Shown one piece after another: positions 1 through 8,739 of a stretch of 64,000 nt of DNA. The stretch is from Elusimicrobia bacterium CG1_02_56_21 (GTDB taxonomy: Bacteria > Elusimicrobiota > Elusimicrobia > Elusimicrobiales > UBA9959). The notes beneath the pieces were generated by a model. The model did not search any database. It was given only the letters and a program-made list of their open reading frames with translations, and was not told the DNA's origin. The stretch is from NCBI GenBank assembly GCA_001871115.1, contig MNUR01000032.1:1-64000 (forward strand). Direction: 5' to 3'. Position 1 is the stretch's first letter, and each line of letters starts with the position of its first letter. The position numbers and the translations under genes were made by a program.

Positions 1-1420
1 CGAAAGCCCATAAGCTAAATCCGTCCCAGGCCGCTCCCTGAGGCGCGGGGCCGGGGGTTTTCACGGACTCGGTTATAGCCCCGTCGCTGAAGCTTTGGCG
101 CACATAGCGCAGCTGGGCCATGTCCAGCGTCCAGAGCCCGCTGCCCGAGGCGCTCAGGGCCCCTGCCCTCAGCAAGCCGTTGGCGGGCGCGGGCAGAACG
201 CGAAGCGTAGAGAAATCTTTAATATCCTTAAGGGAGAGCCCCTTATTCCAATCGGACAGCCAGATCCCGTCTTTGGTCACGGCCAGGCCGGAAGGATTGG
301 GCAGATCGAGCGGAGAGCTGGCCATAAGTTTGTAATGGGCTTTTGCGCGCCAGGCGTATACCTGCCAGGCAGCGCCGGACATCAGGAGAAGGCCGGCAAG
401 ACCGAGCGCGAGCGCGCGGGAAACATTTTTACGCGCCCGCATAAACCCCTGGTCCGGGCCGGCGGAAACAAAAACGCTGGGCAGCTCCACGCCTTTCAGG
501 GCGTAAAGCTTAAGGACCTGCGTGACTTTTTCAGACCACTGGCTGGATTCTTTCAGAATATTGGCAAGCCCGGCGGCGTTCTCGACGCCCTTGGATTCCT
601 GCTCGCGCATTTTCATCGTCCAGGCTTCGCGCTCGGAGCGCAGGCGCTCCTCCCAAACCGCGAATTCCTGCCTGTGGGTTTCCCAAACCGAGCGCTCCCT
701 GTCCCAGAGCTCGCGCCACTGCGTTCTTTCGGCGTCCCAGTTGGTCTTTGCGCTGTCCAGCCGCCCGGTAAGATCTTTCACCCGGCCTTCCAGGTCTTTC
801 ATCTTTACCTGGTCGTCCCGGCGGTTCTTGCGCTCCGAGAGCAGTTCGGACAGGGTTTTTTCCACCGCTTCTTTTGAATCGCCGAGCTTCGCAGCAAGGC
901 CGGCCCTGGCGTCGTCCAGGTCCGCTTTCTCAACTGAAAGACCGGTAAATTTATTGCGCCATTCGTCGCGTTCTGACCGCAGAGCGCCGATCCGTGACTG
1001 GAGGCTTACCATCTCCACCTTGGTGCGCTCCAGCAGTTCTTTAAGCAGGGTTATCTCGCGGGAATGATTCTTCCTCTGCTCTTCCAGGGTTTTCCTGGAT
1101 TCTTCCAGGCTCAGCGCCGTGGACAGTTCTTCGTTAAGGCTCTTTTCGCGGGCTTCCTGGTAATGCTGCTTGATCTCGCCAAGATGGGCCCTGGTCTCTT
1201 CCAGCTGGGAGCTGAGGTCGCGCAGCTGGGCTTCCTTGCCGGCCAGCAGGGTCTTCCATTCGCCCTCGGCCTTGGAAAAGTTTTCGCGCAGGAACCGCAT
1301 GGTTTCCATGTTCGACTGGCGGATATCAGGGGGCAAAGACGAAGAGTCCGGAACGTATTCACTCCCGGAAACCTTCTTCCATAGGTCGTTTAAATGCCTG
1401 TCTATTTCTTTGCTTTCCAT
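1..1420 (-). CDS. Coiled-coil, single-pass membrane protein with a C-terminal repeat-like domain (partial)
   Basis: An open frame starts at ATG 1420 (MESKEIDRHLNDLW) and stays open to the left edge, so the C-terminus is missing after about 473 residues. Residues ~25-330 are almost all charged heptad-like sequence (rich in E, K, R, Q and L), predicting a long coiled coil. A hydrophobic segment around residues 333-352 (SRALALGLAGLLLMSGAAW) should cross the membrane once. After it comes a sequence with Trp- and Gly-containing strands (DGIWLSDWNKGL, SGLWTLDM, AAWDGFSLWAF) that resembles successive beta-propeller blades; this is an inference. There is no N-terminal signal, so the coiled coil should be cytoplasmic and the propeller-like part periplasmic. 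I do not recognise the family. It lies downstream of a beta-barrel gene that also ends in a coiled coil, separated by the inverted-repeat element at 1560-1726. Confidence 0.8.
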   Translation of the reverse strand, partial: MESKEIDRHLNDLWKKVSGSEYVPDSSSLPPDIRQSNMETMRFLRENFSKAEGEWKTLLAGKEAQLRDLSSQLEETRAHLGEIKQHYQEAREKSLNEELSTALSLEESRKTLEEQRKNHSREITLLKELLERTKVEMVSLQSRIGALRSERDEWRNKFTGLSVEKADLDDARAGLAAKLGDSKEAVEKTLSELLSERKNRRDDQVKMKDLEGRVKDLTGRLDSAKTNWDAERTQWRELWDRERSVWETHRQEFAVWEERLRSEREAWTMKMREQESKGVENAAGLANILKESSQWSEKVTQVLKLYALKGVELPSVFVSAGPDQGFMRARKNVSRALALGLAGLLLMSGAAWQVYAWRAKAHYKLMASSPLDLPNPSGLAVTKDGIWLSDWNKGLSLKDIKDFSTLRVLPAPANGLLRAGALSASGSGLWTLDMAQLRYVRQSFSDGAITESVKTPGPAPQGAAWDGFSLWAF

Positions 1421-1559
1421 ATAAGACCGCTTAGCCGCCATGCGGTTTTCCAGTTTCTCTATGTTTAGTTTAGCAACAGGGTATTAACCGGCGGTGAACT
1501 AAATGTTAACAAAAGGTTACAGCCGGCAGGCTCAAAGACGGTTCCGGCAAGCCGCCCCC

Positions 1560-1726
1560 AGGAGCCTGTCCGACATAAGCAATTTCGCCTGCAATTGCCG
1601 CTTTTGGCCTGCGCCTTTGCGCCGCTCAACCCACAACCTCCGTCAAGGGTGCTCGTTTCGCGTCGCTTCGGCCCGGCTTCAAAACAGACAATTTCGTCAT
1701 GAAAGCCTTATGCCGGACAGGCTCCT
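1560..1726. repeat. MITE-like element with ~20-bp terminal inverted repeats
   Basis: The left end (1560-1579, AGGAGCCTGTCCGACATAAG) and the right end (1707-1726) are inverted copies matching at 19 of 20 positions, with about 127 bp between them. The right end overlaps the TAG stop of the neighbouring gene by two bases. No protein is encoded inside. This looks like a small non-autonomous inverted-repeat element, although a very long-looped hairpin at the end of the minus-strand gene cannot be ruled out. Only one copy is visible in the window. The remaining part of the 1421-1724 gap shows nothing I recognise. Confidence 0.55.
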
Positions 1727-3146
1727 AGCGCACCAGCCCCTGCAGTTCCATAGTGGCCTGGCTTATATCTATCCCGGAGTCCTGGTATTGGGCCAGCATG
1801 CGCTGCAGGGAACCTTTCAGAACATCGGCAGGAGCCCCCCCGCCTTTCAGTTTGAGATAGCTCTGCCAGTCCACGCTGTAATCATATTTAAGCTGCTTCA
1901 TCTTGTCGGCCTTACGTTTCTCCGCCATAGCTTTCAGTTCGGCCTCTGCCGCGGCCTGGCGCCTGACCACCGCGGCCAGCCTTTCCCTCTCGCTGCTGAC
2001 GCTGGCTTTCTGTTCCTGGGTATCTTTAAGCCTGGAATTAAGGGAATCTATCTCGGCCTTCATCGAGGCGAGTTCTTCCTTTAGCATATTCTCGCGCCTG
2101 GCGGATTCATCCAGGGCCTCTACCAGGTCTTTGCGGTATTTTATTTCCTGCTTTATAAGACGCTCGTATTCCGCGCCTATGTCCCGGTCGCCGAAGCGCA
2201 GCGCGAGCGTAAGGGAATGCGCCGGGACAACCGCTCCGGTAAGCGGTACGGCCAGGCCGTAGGAGATTTCCGAGGCAAGATGCTTCCAGCCCAGGCCGGC
2301 GCTCAGTGCGGAAGCGCGCTCCGCCAGGTTCAGGCCGGCCCTGGAAAACAGAAGTCCCGCGCGCTGGGTGCGCCAGACATGCTCTACTCCTGGATTAAAG
2401 CTGACATTCCCCTTTTGCCCGGCCGAGGCTGTCCGCCTGGCCAGGTCCAGGGACAGTGTATAATCTTCATGCCGTTCCGAAACCCCCGCCCTTAATACCA
2501 TCGGGGCTTTATCATCAAGCGCCCCGACACTGAAAGAGGGGTTGTTTATATTTTGAATTGAAAAACCCGCGCTGTGCTTGTCATCCGGCCTGAAAACCAC
2601 GCCCAGGTCCAGCGCCGCCCCTGCCGCCGAATCCCCCGCCGAAGAAGCCGCCTGGAGTATCTTCAGATTAGCGCCCAGGTCTACTACCCCGGAACCGCCT
2701 CTCAGAAGCTGCCAGGTGCCCCAGCCGAAAGAAATTGTTTTCTGCGTCAGGACGCCGCCGTCGTCCCTGTACAGCCCGGCTATCGAGAGAGTTCCCATCC
2801 TGCCGTAGGCCATGCGCGGGAGCAGGGCCCACACGCCGTACGAGACAAAGTCGGCAGGGCCCTGGGTAGTCCTTTCCGAGGAAAGAAAATGCGCGCCTGT
2901 TTCAAATTTACGCGAAGAGCCGGCCAGCGCCGGATTGCCGTAAAGAGACAGCGGGTCCTCCAGGGCGGCCGCCTGCCCGCCGAAACCCGCCTGGCGCGCC
3001 CCGGCCGGATTGTCCTCGAAGAGAGCGGGCGCAGGGATAGCGAGGAAAATAAGCAGAAGGCCGCAAAATACGCCTGAACGATAGCCGCGGGCAGGCGCAA
3101 AAAATACGGGTTCGGATTCAGGGGAAGTCATAGTTTGTAATCTCAT
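1725..3146 (-). CDS. PorV/PorQ-like outer-membrane beta-barrel with a C-terminal coiled coil
   Basis: A secreted protein of 473 residues. I chose ATG 3146 (MRLQTMTSPES) over a longer upstream frame because that extension would overlap the preceding GGDEF gene and is very basic. A hydrophobic segment at about residues 20-40 ending near APA is the signal peptide. Residues ~42-300 have the pattern of UPF0164/PorV-type barrels: an N-terminal stretch with AALEDPLSLYGNPAL, then many alternating aromatic/glycine strands. Residues ~310-420 are a charged coiled coil, followed by a short conserved-looking tail with YSVDWQSYLKLKGG. It could be an outer-membrane structural or transport protein whose coiled coil reaches into the periplasm; the exact role is unknown. 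Its stop codon lies in the inverted repeat of the element at 1560-1726. Confidence 0.75.
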   Translation of the reverse strand: MRLQTMTSPESEPVFFAPARGYRSGVFCGLLLIFLAIPAPALFEDNPAGARQAGFGGQAAALEDPLSLYGNPALAGSSRKFETGAHFLSSERTTQGPADFVSYGVWALLPRMAYGRMGTLSIAGLYRDDGGVLTQKTISFGWGTWQLLRGGSGVVDLGANLKILQAASSAGDSAAGAALDLGVVFRPDDKHSAGFSIQNINNPSFSVGALDDKAPMVLRAGVSERHEDYTLSLDLARRTASAGQKGNVSFNPGVEHVWRTQRAGLLFSRAGLNLAERASALSAGLGWKHLASEISYGLAVPLTGAVVPAHSLTLALRFGDRDIGAEYERLIKQEIKYRKDLVEALDESARRENMLKEELASMKAEIDSLNSRLKDTQEQKASVSSERERLAAVVRRQAAAEAELKAMAEKRKADKMKQLKYDYSVDWQSYLKLKGGGAPADVLKGSLQRMLAQYQDSGIDISQATMELQGLVR

Positions 3147-3192
3147 TATTTTTATTCTTCGCCGTCTTGCGCTTCTTTGCGGCTGACCGCCT

Positions 3193-4707
3193 TTATTTGC
3201 TTTCCGCCTGCGCGGACTTTTTCTTTTCCTCGGCCACATCCGAATAAAGCGCTATCTTGCCGCGGCCGTGAGACTTTACCCAGTAAAGCGCGTCGTCGGC
3301 TTTTTCAAGCAGGCCGTCCATTGTGGAAGCGTCGGCGGGGAAAGTGGAGACCCCTATACTCATTGTAACGCGCAGCTCGCGGGTCTTGGAAAAAGGAACA
3401 GGGATCCGCAGCTCGGAAAGTTCCCGGCTAAGGCGCTCCGCCAGGCGCTGCGCCTCTATCCCGCTGGCCTGCGGGAGCAGGATTATTATCTCATCGCCTC
3501 CGTAGCGGCAGGGAAAATCTATCTTGCGCAGGTTGGAAAGTATCACCCTGCCGGCTTCCTTAAGCACCTTATCTCCTATCTGGTGGCCGTAAGTGTCATT
3601 AACTTCCTTGAAGTAGTCCACATCGGCCCAGACGAGCGCCAAGGGCTGCTTGAAGCGCTCCGCGCGGTAAAACTCCTCCTGAAAGCGCTGGTTAAAGTAG
3701 CGGCGCATGGGGAGCTTGGTCAGCTCGTCGTAAAGCGAAAGCTCTTCCACCTTGTCGAATAAACGCGAATTGTCCACCGCGAGCGCAATCTGCCCGCCGA
3801 AGGATTTCAGCATGGCCAGTTCCGCGGGCTCTATAAGCTGCTGGCTGAGCAGATTATCAACGATAAGCAGGCCTATGGTCACGCCCTGGACGGCCAGCGG
3901 CATATACAGCACGTAATCTTTGTAGCGCTCCATGAAGGCGCCGGAGCTTTTTCCCAGAACTATGTCCGCGAAGCGGTGCGCGCCGGGCTCCAGAGGGATC
4001 TCTTCATAGGCCATGCTCTTTATCTGCCCGCGGATGTCGGCGGAAAGCTCTCCTTTAAGCTTGTGGTTTTTCTCGTCTATCAGATAAAGGCGCACGCGGT
4101 CGAAACCGAAATAGGTCTGTATGCCGGCGAGGATGTGCCGGAAGCTGTCCTGCACCCGCAGGGCGGTGGCGAAAACCTCGGTCAGCTCGGTTATCGCGGC
4201 CACGCTCTTTTCATACTTGCGGTGCAGAGAAAAGAATTCAGCCTTGTAATAATCCCGGAGGAAAGAACGCAGATAGGCGTCAGCCCTGGAGGCCTCGGAA
4301 TGAGAAAAGCGCGGTTTTCTCGCAGAGCGCTCCATGCGGACCAGGCCGAAACACGGGACCACGCTGCGGCCGCCCGAAGGGTCGCAGTAGTCGAACCTGA
4401 AAGGCGAGTAAAGGAAGCTTCCCCCCGGAGTCTTCGAGGACGCGGGGGCGAGGGCCTCGATTGCGCGGGCGGCCGCCGAGCCGGGAAGCGGGCGCAGGCT
4501 TTCCTCGTGCTCAAAAGATATCCCGTGCGCGTGACGCTGGCGCAGGCGCAGCAGGCCGAGCTTCTCGTCGTATTCATAGAACGAGGCGCCGTCCAGGGAG
4601 AACTGCCCCGCTACGTCTTCCAGAGCCGCCTTCATGAAGGCTTCCCGGCCGTCGTAAAAAGCCCGCCCGGCTTCCGGCCCGCATAAATTCTTAGCAGTTT
4701 TTTTCAT
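3193..4707 (-). CDS. GAF-GGDEF diguanylate cyclase
   Basis: A cytoplasmic protein of 504 residues expected to make the second messenger c-di-GMP from two GTP. The N-terminal ~160 residues are unassigned, residues ~165-320 look like a GAF sensor (FGFDRVRLYLIDEK, LLIVDNLL), and residues ~325-490 form the GGDEF domain beginning YDELTKLPMRRYF. The active-site loop reads RYGGDEI with the last position Ile, which is conservative, and the upstream RKID at the correct five-residue spacing is an RxxD inhibitory I-site, so product feedback is expected. DVDYFKEVNDTYGH supplies metal-binding and substrate residues. No membrane segment or EAL domain is seen. ATG 4707 follows a GAGGA-type ribosome site. 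The gene lies head-to-tail with the barrel gene at 1725-3146, 46 bases away, and they may be co-transcribed. Confidence 0.9.
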   Translation of the reverse strand: MKKTAKNLCGPEAGRAFYDGREAFMKAALEDVAGQFSLDGASFYEYDEKLGLLRLRQRHAHGISFEHEESLRPLPGSAAARAIEALAPASSKTPGGSFLYSPFRFDYCDPSGGRSVVPCFGLVRMERSARKPRFSHSEASRADAYLRSFLRDYYKAEFFSLHRKYEKSVAAITELTEVFATALRVQDSFRHILAGIQTYFGFDRVRLYLIDEKNHKLKGELSADIRGQIKSMAYEEIPLEPGAHRFADIVLGKSSGAFMERYKDYVLYMPLAVQGVTIGLLIVDNLLSQQLIEPAELAMLKSFGGQIALAVDNSRLFDKVEELSLYDELTKLPMRRYFNQRFQEEFYRAERFKQPLALVWADVDYFKEVNDTYGHQIGDKVLKEAGRVILSNLRKIDFPCRYGGDEIIILLPQASGIEAQRLAERLSRELSELRIPVPFSKTRELRVTMSIGVSTFPADASTMDGLLEKADDALYWVKSHGRGKIALYSDVAEEKKKSAQAESK

Positions 4708-4781
4708 CAGTCCTCGATCACAAATTAAACCTGAACCGGTGGCCGCCTGCCGAACCCCGCGGCCTTAAGAACCCCGCCGCT

Positions 4782-5963
4782 CTAATACAGCGAAAGGAGA
4801 TAATCCGCCTCGCCCTGCGCCAGTATAAGTTCCCGCATCAGGTCTTCACGCTCATAATCCCTTCGGGCTATCTTGAGCGACAGGTTCCACAGCGCGTGCT
4901 CCAGCAGCAGTTCCGCGGTGGGGTAAACCATTATATTCGGCTTAAGCTCGGGAGCGGAAAAGAGCCGCCTGTAGACGCCCGCATCTTTTTCTTCCCTCAG
5001 GCGTTCTTCGAACATCGATTTAACACAGGGATAAACCCCGAAGCTTTCCGCAAAAGAGGATATATTGCGCGGCTCCATGGCCCAGGCCACGAAGGCCGCC
5101 GCCTCGCCGTGATCCCGGGATGAAGCAGAGACGGCCAGATTGGAGACCAGCATAAGCCCCCCCCCGGAAGGATAACCCGGGTAGGGCAGCATCTTAAGCC
5201 CGGAGCGGCTAGCGCCCGGCAGCTTCCGCCCGGAAATTATAAACGCGCAGTCCTCGGCCGGGCGGGGCCCGTTTTCAAAACGGTCCGCGTTGAAAAGTTC
5301 TATCTTGCCGCTGACAGCCAGCTCCAGCCAGTCCTCTATACCGCCGGCGGTTTCCTCCCGGCTGAAAGTAGCCCTGTTAAAATCGTCGGAAAAAAGCCCG
5401 CCGCGGCGGCCCCATACCCTGGGAAGAACATCGGCCACCGAAACCGAGCCCGAGGAGCCCGGCACAGAAAGAACCCGGAAATTACCCCGTTTGGCCGGGG
5501 CGCGCACCCGGTCGAGCGCGGCCCGGAAACCGTCCCAGGTAGCGAGTTCATTCTCTGGCTCCTCTACGGCGCCCTTAAGCGCCTGGGGTCTGTAGAAAAG
5601 CGAGGGGGCCTCCAGCCACCAGGGCGCGGAATAAGCGCGAAAATCCTCCTGCCGGCAAAGTTCCTTCAGTATAAATTCGGGATAACGGCGCTGGGACAGG
5701 ACTTCGACGCTGGAAGAAAGCTCGGACAAAAGACCCAGCCGGGAAAAAAGCTCGGTCCAGTTCTGCGGGATCTCTATAACGTCGGCCAGCGGATTGCGCT
5801 TGGGATCGCGCAGGTGGGTAAACAGGCTCTCCCAGAGACTGCGCCTGCTCTTTACGGAAAATTCTATAGTGGTATCGGGATAGGCGGAGGAAAACCTGGC
5901 CAGCAGGCTCTTGAAAGCCAGGTGCTTCCTGTGATCATAATCCGATAGCAGCCAAATAATCAT
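4782..5963 (-). CDS. Extracellular-solute-binding-protein-like protein without a signal peptide
   Basis: 393 residues with the overall look of a family 1 ABC sugar-binding protein: an N-terminal strand followed by LLARFSSAYPDTTIEFSV, a central APWWLEAPSLFYRP hinge motif, and a C-terminal part with DHGEAAAFVAWAMEPRNISSF. The N-terminus (MIIWLLSDYDHRKHL) runs straight into the first domain with no signal peptide or lipobox. No permease or ATPase gene is adjacent. It may therefore be a cytoplasmic sensor domain rather than a transport protein, perhaps linked to the downstream GGDEF cyclase; that link is inference from order and strand. A TATATA box lies 7 bases before the ATG with no ribosome site between, suggesting a leaderless message. 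Confidence 0.7.
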   Translation of the reverse strand: MIIWLLSDYDHRKHLAFKSLLARFSSAYPDTTIEFSVKSRRSLWESLFTHLRDPKRNPLADVIEIPQNWTELFSRLGLLSELSSSVEVLSQRRYPEFILKELCRQEDFRAYSAPWWLEAPSLFYRPQALKGAVEEPENELATWDGFRAALDRVRAPAKRGNFRVLSVPGSSGSVSVADVLPRVWGRRGGLFSDDFNRATFSREETAGGIEDWLELAVSGKIELFNADRFENGPRPAEDCAFIISGRKLPGASRSGLKMLPYPGYPSGGGLMLVSNLAVSASSRDHGEAAAFVAWAMEPRNISSFAESFGVYPCVKSMFEERLREEKDAGVYRRLFSAPELKPNIMVYPTAELLLEHALWNLSLKIARRDYEREDLMRELILAQGEADYLLSLY

Positions 5964-5970
5964 CTTTAGT

Positions 5971-5976
5971 TATATA
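5971..5976 (-). promoter_or_regulatory. -10 box seven bases before a start codon (probable leaderless promoter)
   Basis: The minus strand reads TATATA followed by ACTAAAG and then the ATG at 5963. This spacing puts transcription start at or next to the initiation codon. No Shine-Dalgarno sequence fits in the gap. Confidence 0.45.
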
Positions 5977-6106
5977 CCCCGCAGGTATTACAGTTATATT
6001 GCGCCATGGCTGGAAGATCCGGGAGATCGGAGGGCCGGAGGATTAACCGGCATGAACTACCGTCCTTAAAGCTAATCCTCTAATCTTCCGGTTTCCTGGT
6101 CCTCTA

Positions 6107-7147
6107 TTACCAGCCCGGCTCCGCAAGGTCCGGAGCGACCTTAAGGCTGTTTTTATACCCCCCCGCCTCCAGCCGGCGCAGCGCGCAGAGAGCGATCATC
6201 GCGGCATTATCGGAACAATAGGCCTTCTCAGAGAACCTGACCTCAAACCCTTCCAGGGCACCGAAGGCCGCGCGCAGCGCGCCGTTGGCCGACACTCCCC
6301 CTCCTACGGCTATGCGCTTAAGCCCGAGCGAGCGGGCGGCCTGGGATGTTTTTTTAACAAGCGTCTCTACGGCGGAATCCTGAAAGCTTTTACATACCCG
6401 CGCCCTTTGCGCCGGCTGCAGCCGCAGGCCTTTTTTATAAAAATCACCGCCTAGCTCCGAGGCGAGATAGTAGCTGACGGCCGTCTTTAGCCCGCTGAAA
6501 GAAAAATCCATTGTCCCCGGCATAAAAGGGCGCGGGAAATCCGGCCCCTTGCCGCGCGCGCGCGCCGCTTCTTTTTCTACGGAGGGGCCGCCCGGGTAAG
6601 GCAGGCCCAGGAGCTTGGCGACTTTGTCAAAAGCCTCTCCTGCGGCGTCGTCGCGGGTACGGCCCAAAACCCGGTAATCGCCGTATCCGCGCGCATGCCA
6701 GAGTTCCGTGTGGCCTCCGGAAACGATAAGCGTCAGCAGCGGGAATTCAAGCGGCCTCGCGGCCCTTCCATTTTTAAATTCACAAGCCAGGAGATGGCCC
6801 TCCAGATGGTTTACCCCTATGAGCGGGGCCCCGGAGAGCTCTGCCGCGGCCTCAGCGGCCACTCTGCCTACCATCAGCGCTCCGGGCAGGCCGGGCCCGC
6901 GGGAAAAAGCCACGGCGTCGAAATCTCCGGGTTTCAGGGGCGGGAGGTTTTGGGCCCGTTTAAGAGCGCTCCTCAGAATAACAGGTATTTTTTCCAGGTG
7001 GGCGCGGCTGGCCAGCTCGGGAACAACGCCGCTGTACTTGCGGTGCAGCTTTATCTGGGAGTAAACGGCGTTGGAGCGCAGGCTCCGCCCCTTCATTACC
7101 GCGGCGGAAGTCTCGTCGCAGGTGGTTTCAAAAGCCAGTATTTTCAT
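6107..7147 (-). CDS. tsaD: tRNA N6-adenosine threonylcarbamoyltransferase TsaD
   Basis: 346 residues, full length for TsaD (Kae1/Gcp family). With TsaB and TsaE it transfers the threonylcarbamoyl group from threonylcarbamoyl-AMP to A37 of tRNAs that read ANN codons. Hallmarks are the N-terminal ETTCDETSAAV, YSGVVPELASRAHL, the metal-binding HLEGH near residue 112, VSGGHTELW, GEAFDKVAKLLGLPYPGG and the C-terminal SDNAAMIA near residue 311. All key residues are present. The partner genes tsaB, tsaC and tsaE are not in this window. It begins at ATG 7147 and is separated from the upstream peptidase by a 139-base gap rich in short GATTCCCGATTCC-like repeats. Confidence 0.97.
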   Translation of the reverse strand: MKILAFETTCDETSAAVMKGRSLRSNAVYSQIKLHRKYSGVVPELASRAHLEKIPVILRSALKRAQNLPPLKPGDFDAVAFSRGPGLPGALMVGRVAAEAAAELSGAPLIGVNHLEGHLLACEFKNGRAARPLEFPLLTLIVSGGHTELWHARGYGDYRVLGRTRDDAAGEAFDKVAKLLGLPYPGGPSVEKEAARARGKGPDFPRPFMPGTMDFSFSGLKTAVSYYLASELGGDFYKKGLRLQPAQRARVCKSFQDSAVETLVKKTSQAARSLGLKRIAVGGGVSANGALRAAFGALEGFEVRFSEKAYCSDNAAMIALCALRRLEAGGYKNSLKVAPDLAEPGW

Positions 7148-7286
7148 TAAGCAAATTCGGAATCAGGAACCGGGAGCCGGGAATCCGTGAGGTTGGCCGG
7201 GGGTCGCGGGCCGCCAAACCGCAGCTTTACCGGCGCCCAATTCAGTAATTGATGATTCCCCGGCCCTTGATTCCCGATTCCGGAAC

Positions 7287-8561
7287 TCATTTCCCCGGTT
7301 TTAAATTACCCAGAACTTCACGCGCCTTCAGAAGCTCCACGGCGCGGTCGAGGACCTCATCACTCTGCAGGTCCTTTTTCTTGTCTTTATCTTCCTTGCC
7401 GGGGAAATAGATTTCCTCACCCTGCTGGATAAGTTTTTTTTCGGTTTCCAGGGAGACTTTGACCTCTATATCCGGGGTGATCCCGCCGGTTTTGTTTTTA
7501 GCGTCATGCTGTATGGATTTGCCGCTCGGCGTGTAATACTTCGCTATGGTCAGGCGCAGGGCCGATTTGTCCGAAAGAGGTATCATGGACTGCACGCTGG
7601 CCTTGCCGAAAGAGCGCTCTCCAACTATCACGGCGCGTTTGTTATCCTGCATTGCGCCGGCGACTATTTCGCTGGCGCTGGCCGAATAACGGTTGACCAG
7701 CACCACCACGGGCAGCATTTCATAGGGGGCCGTTCCGTTGGCCCTGAATTCCTGGTAGTTTTCCGGCTTGCGGCCCTTGGTGTAAACTATCATCTTGTTA
7801 TTGTTCATGAAAAGCTTGGAAATGTCCACGGCCGAAGAAAGCAGGCCGCCCGGGTTGTAGCGCAGGTCGAGGACCAGCGCCTCCATCCCCTTGCCTTTAA
7901 GCTCTCTCATCGCTTTTCCGAAATTCTCCGTGACGTGGCCGGTAAATTCCACGAGTTTTATATACCCGGTCTTAGAGTCCAGCATATGCCACTTTACATT
8001 TTCGGCCTTTATAAGCTCCCGCGTGAGCTCGATGTCCTTAGTTATCCAATCGGCTTTTTTATCGTCCGCCTCGCGCGCGGTCGTTATCTTAACCTTGGTT
8101 CCGGGCTTACCCCTTAATTTTTTGACCGCATCGTCTATTATAAGGTCCTTGGTGGTGACCCCTTCTATTTTTATTATCTTGTCCCCGGGCATCACTCCCG
8201 CCTTCCACGCGGGCGTATTGGGCAGCGGAGTCACTACCGTCAGCCAGCCTTCGCGGGTGTCCACCCTTATGCCGATACCCCCGAATTCCCCCTCGGTGTC
8301 GCTTTTCACCCTGTCATAAACGTCAGGCTCCATGAACTGGGAAAAATCATCGAGTTCGGCCACCATGCCTTTTGCTGCGCCGTAAACCAGTGTCTGAGAG
8401 TCTATTTCCTCGACATAACTCTCTTTTATAAGCTCCATCACGTCCACTATCACCTTAAGCTGCTGATAGGTCTGGTCCAGGGCGTAGTTTACATAGGGAA
8501 AAACAGCGCCTATTATCAGGGCTGAAAGCGCGACTAAAATAATTTTTCTGGCATTCTTCAT
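7287..8561 (-). CDS. ctpA: S41 family C-terminal processing peptidase (CtpA/Prc type)
   Basis: 424 residues. Residues ~7-27 are a signal anchor, placing the enzyme in the periplasm. A PDZ domain (residues ~95-175, GIGIRVDTREGWLTVV and AGVMPGDKIIKIEG) precedes the tail-specific protease domain. The catalytic Ser lies in YSASASEIVAG (about residue 294) and the general-base Lys in SFGKASVQ (about 319), so the Ser-Lys dyad is intact. The last ~50 residues are Lys/Asp-rich. A clear ribosome site (AAGGAGC) stands seven bases before ATG 8561. It lies downstream of envC and ftsX; the ftsX-envC-ctpA order is common in bacteria and links this protease to control of cell-wall splitting enzymes. Confidence 0.93.
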   Translation of the reverse strand: MKNARKIILVALSALIIGAVFPYVNYALDQTYQQLKVIVDVMELIKESYVEEIDSQTLVYGAAKGMVAELDDFSQFMEPDVYDRVKSDTEGEFGGIGIRVDTREGWLTVVTPLPNTPAWKAGVMPGDKIIKIEGVTTKDLIIDDAVKKLRGKPGTKVKITTAREADDKKADWITKDIELTRELIKAENVKWHMLDSKTGYIKLVEFTGHVTENFGKAMRELKGKGMEALVLDLRYNPGGLLSSAVDISKLFMNNNKMIVYTKGRKPENYQEFRANGTAPYEMLPVVVLVNRYSASASEIVAGAMQDNKRAVIVGERSFGKASVQSMIPLSDKSALRLTIAKYYTPSGKSIQHDAKNKTGGITPDIEVKVSLETEKKLIQQGEEIYFPGKEDKDKKKDLQSDEVLDRAVELLKAREVLGNLKPGK

Positions 8562-8739
8562 TTTAAAAGCTCCTTAAACAGAAAACCGGCGGGGATTTAC
8601 GCTCCTGTACTGCAAAACCGCCTTACTTAGCCCGCTAAACGCATAATCCGGGCCCTATATTTGACGGAAAAACCTTTTCCTGACCGTGGCCCTGAAGATT
8701 GAAAGCGCAAGCCGGCCAGTTAACCTGCCGGCGCTTATA

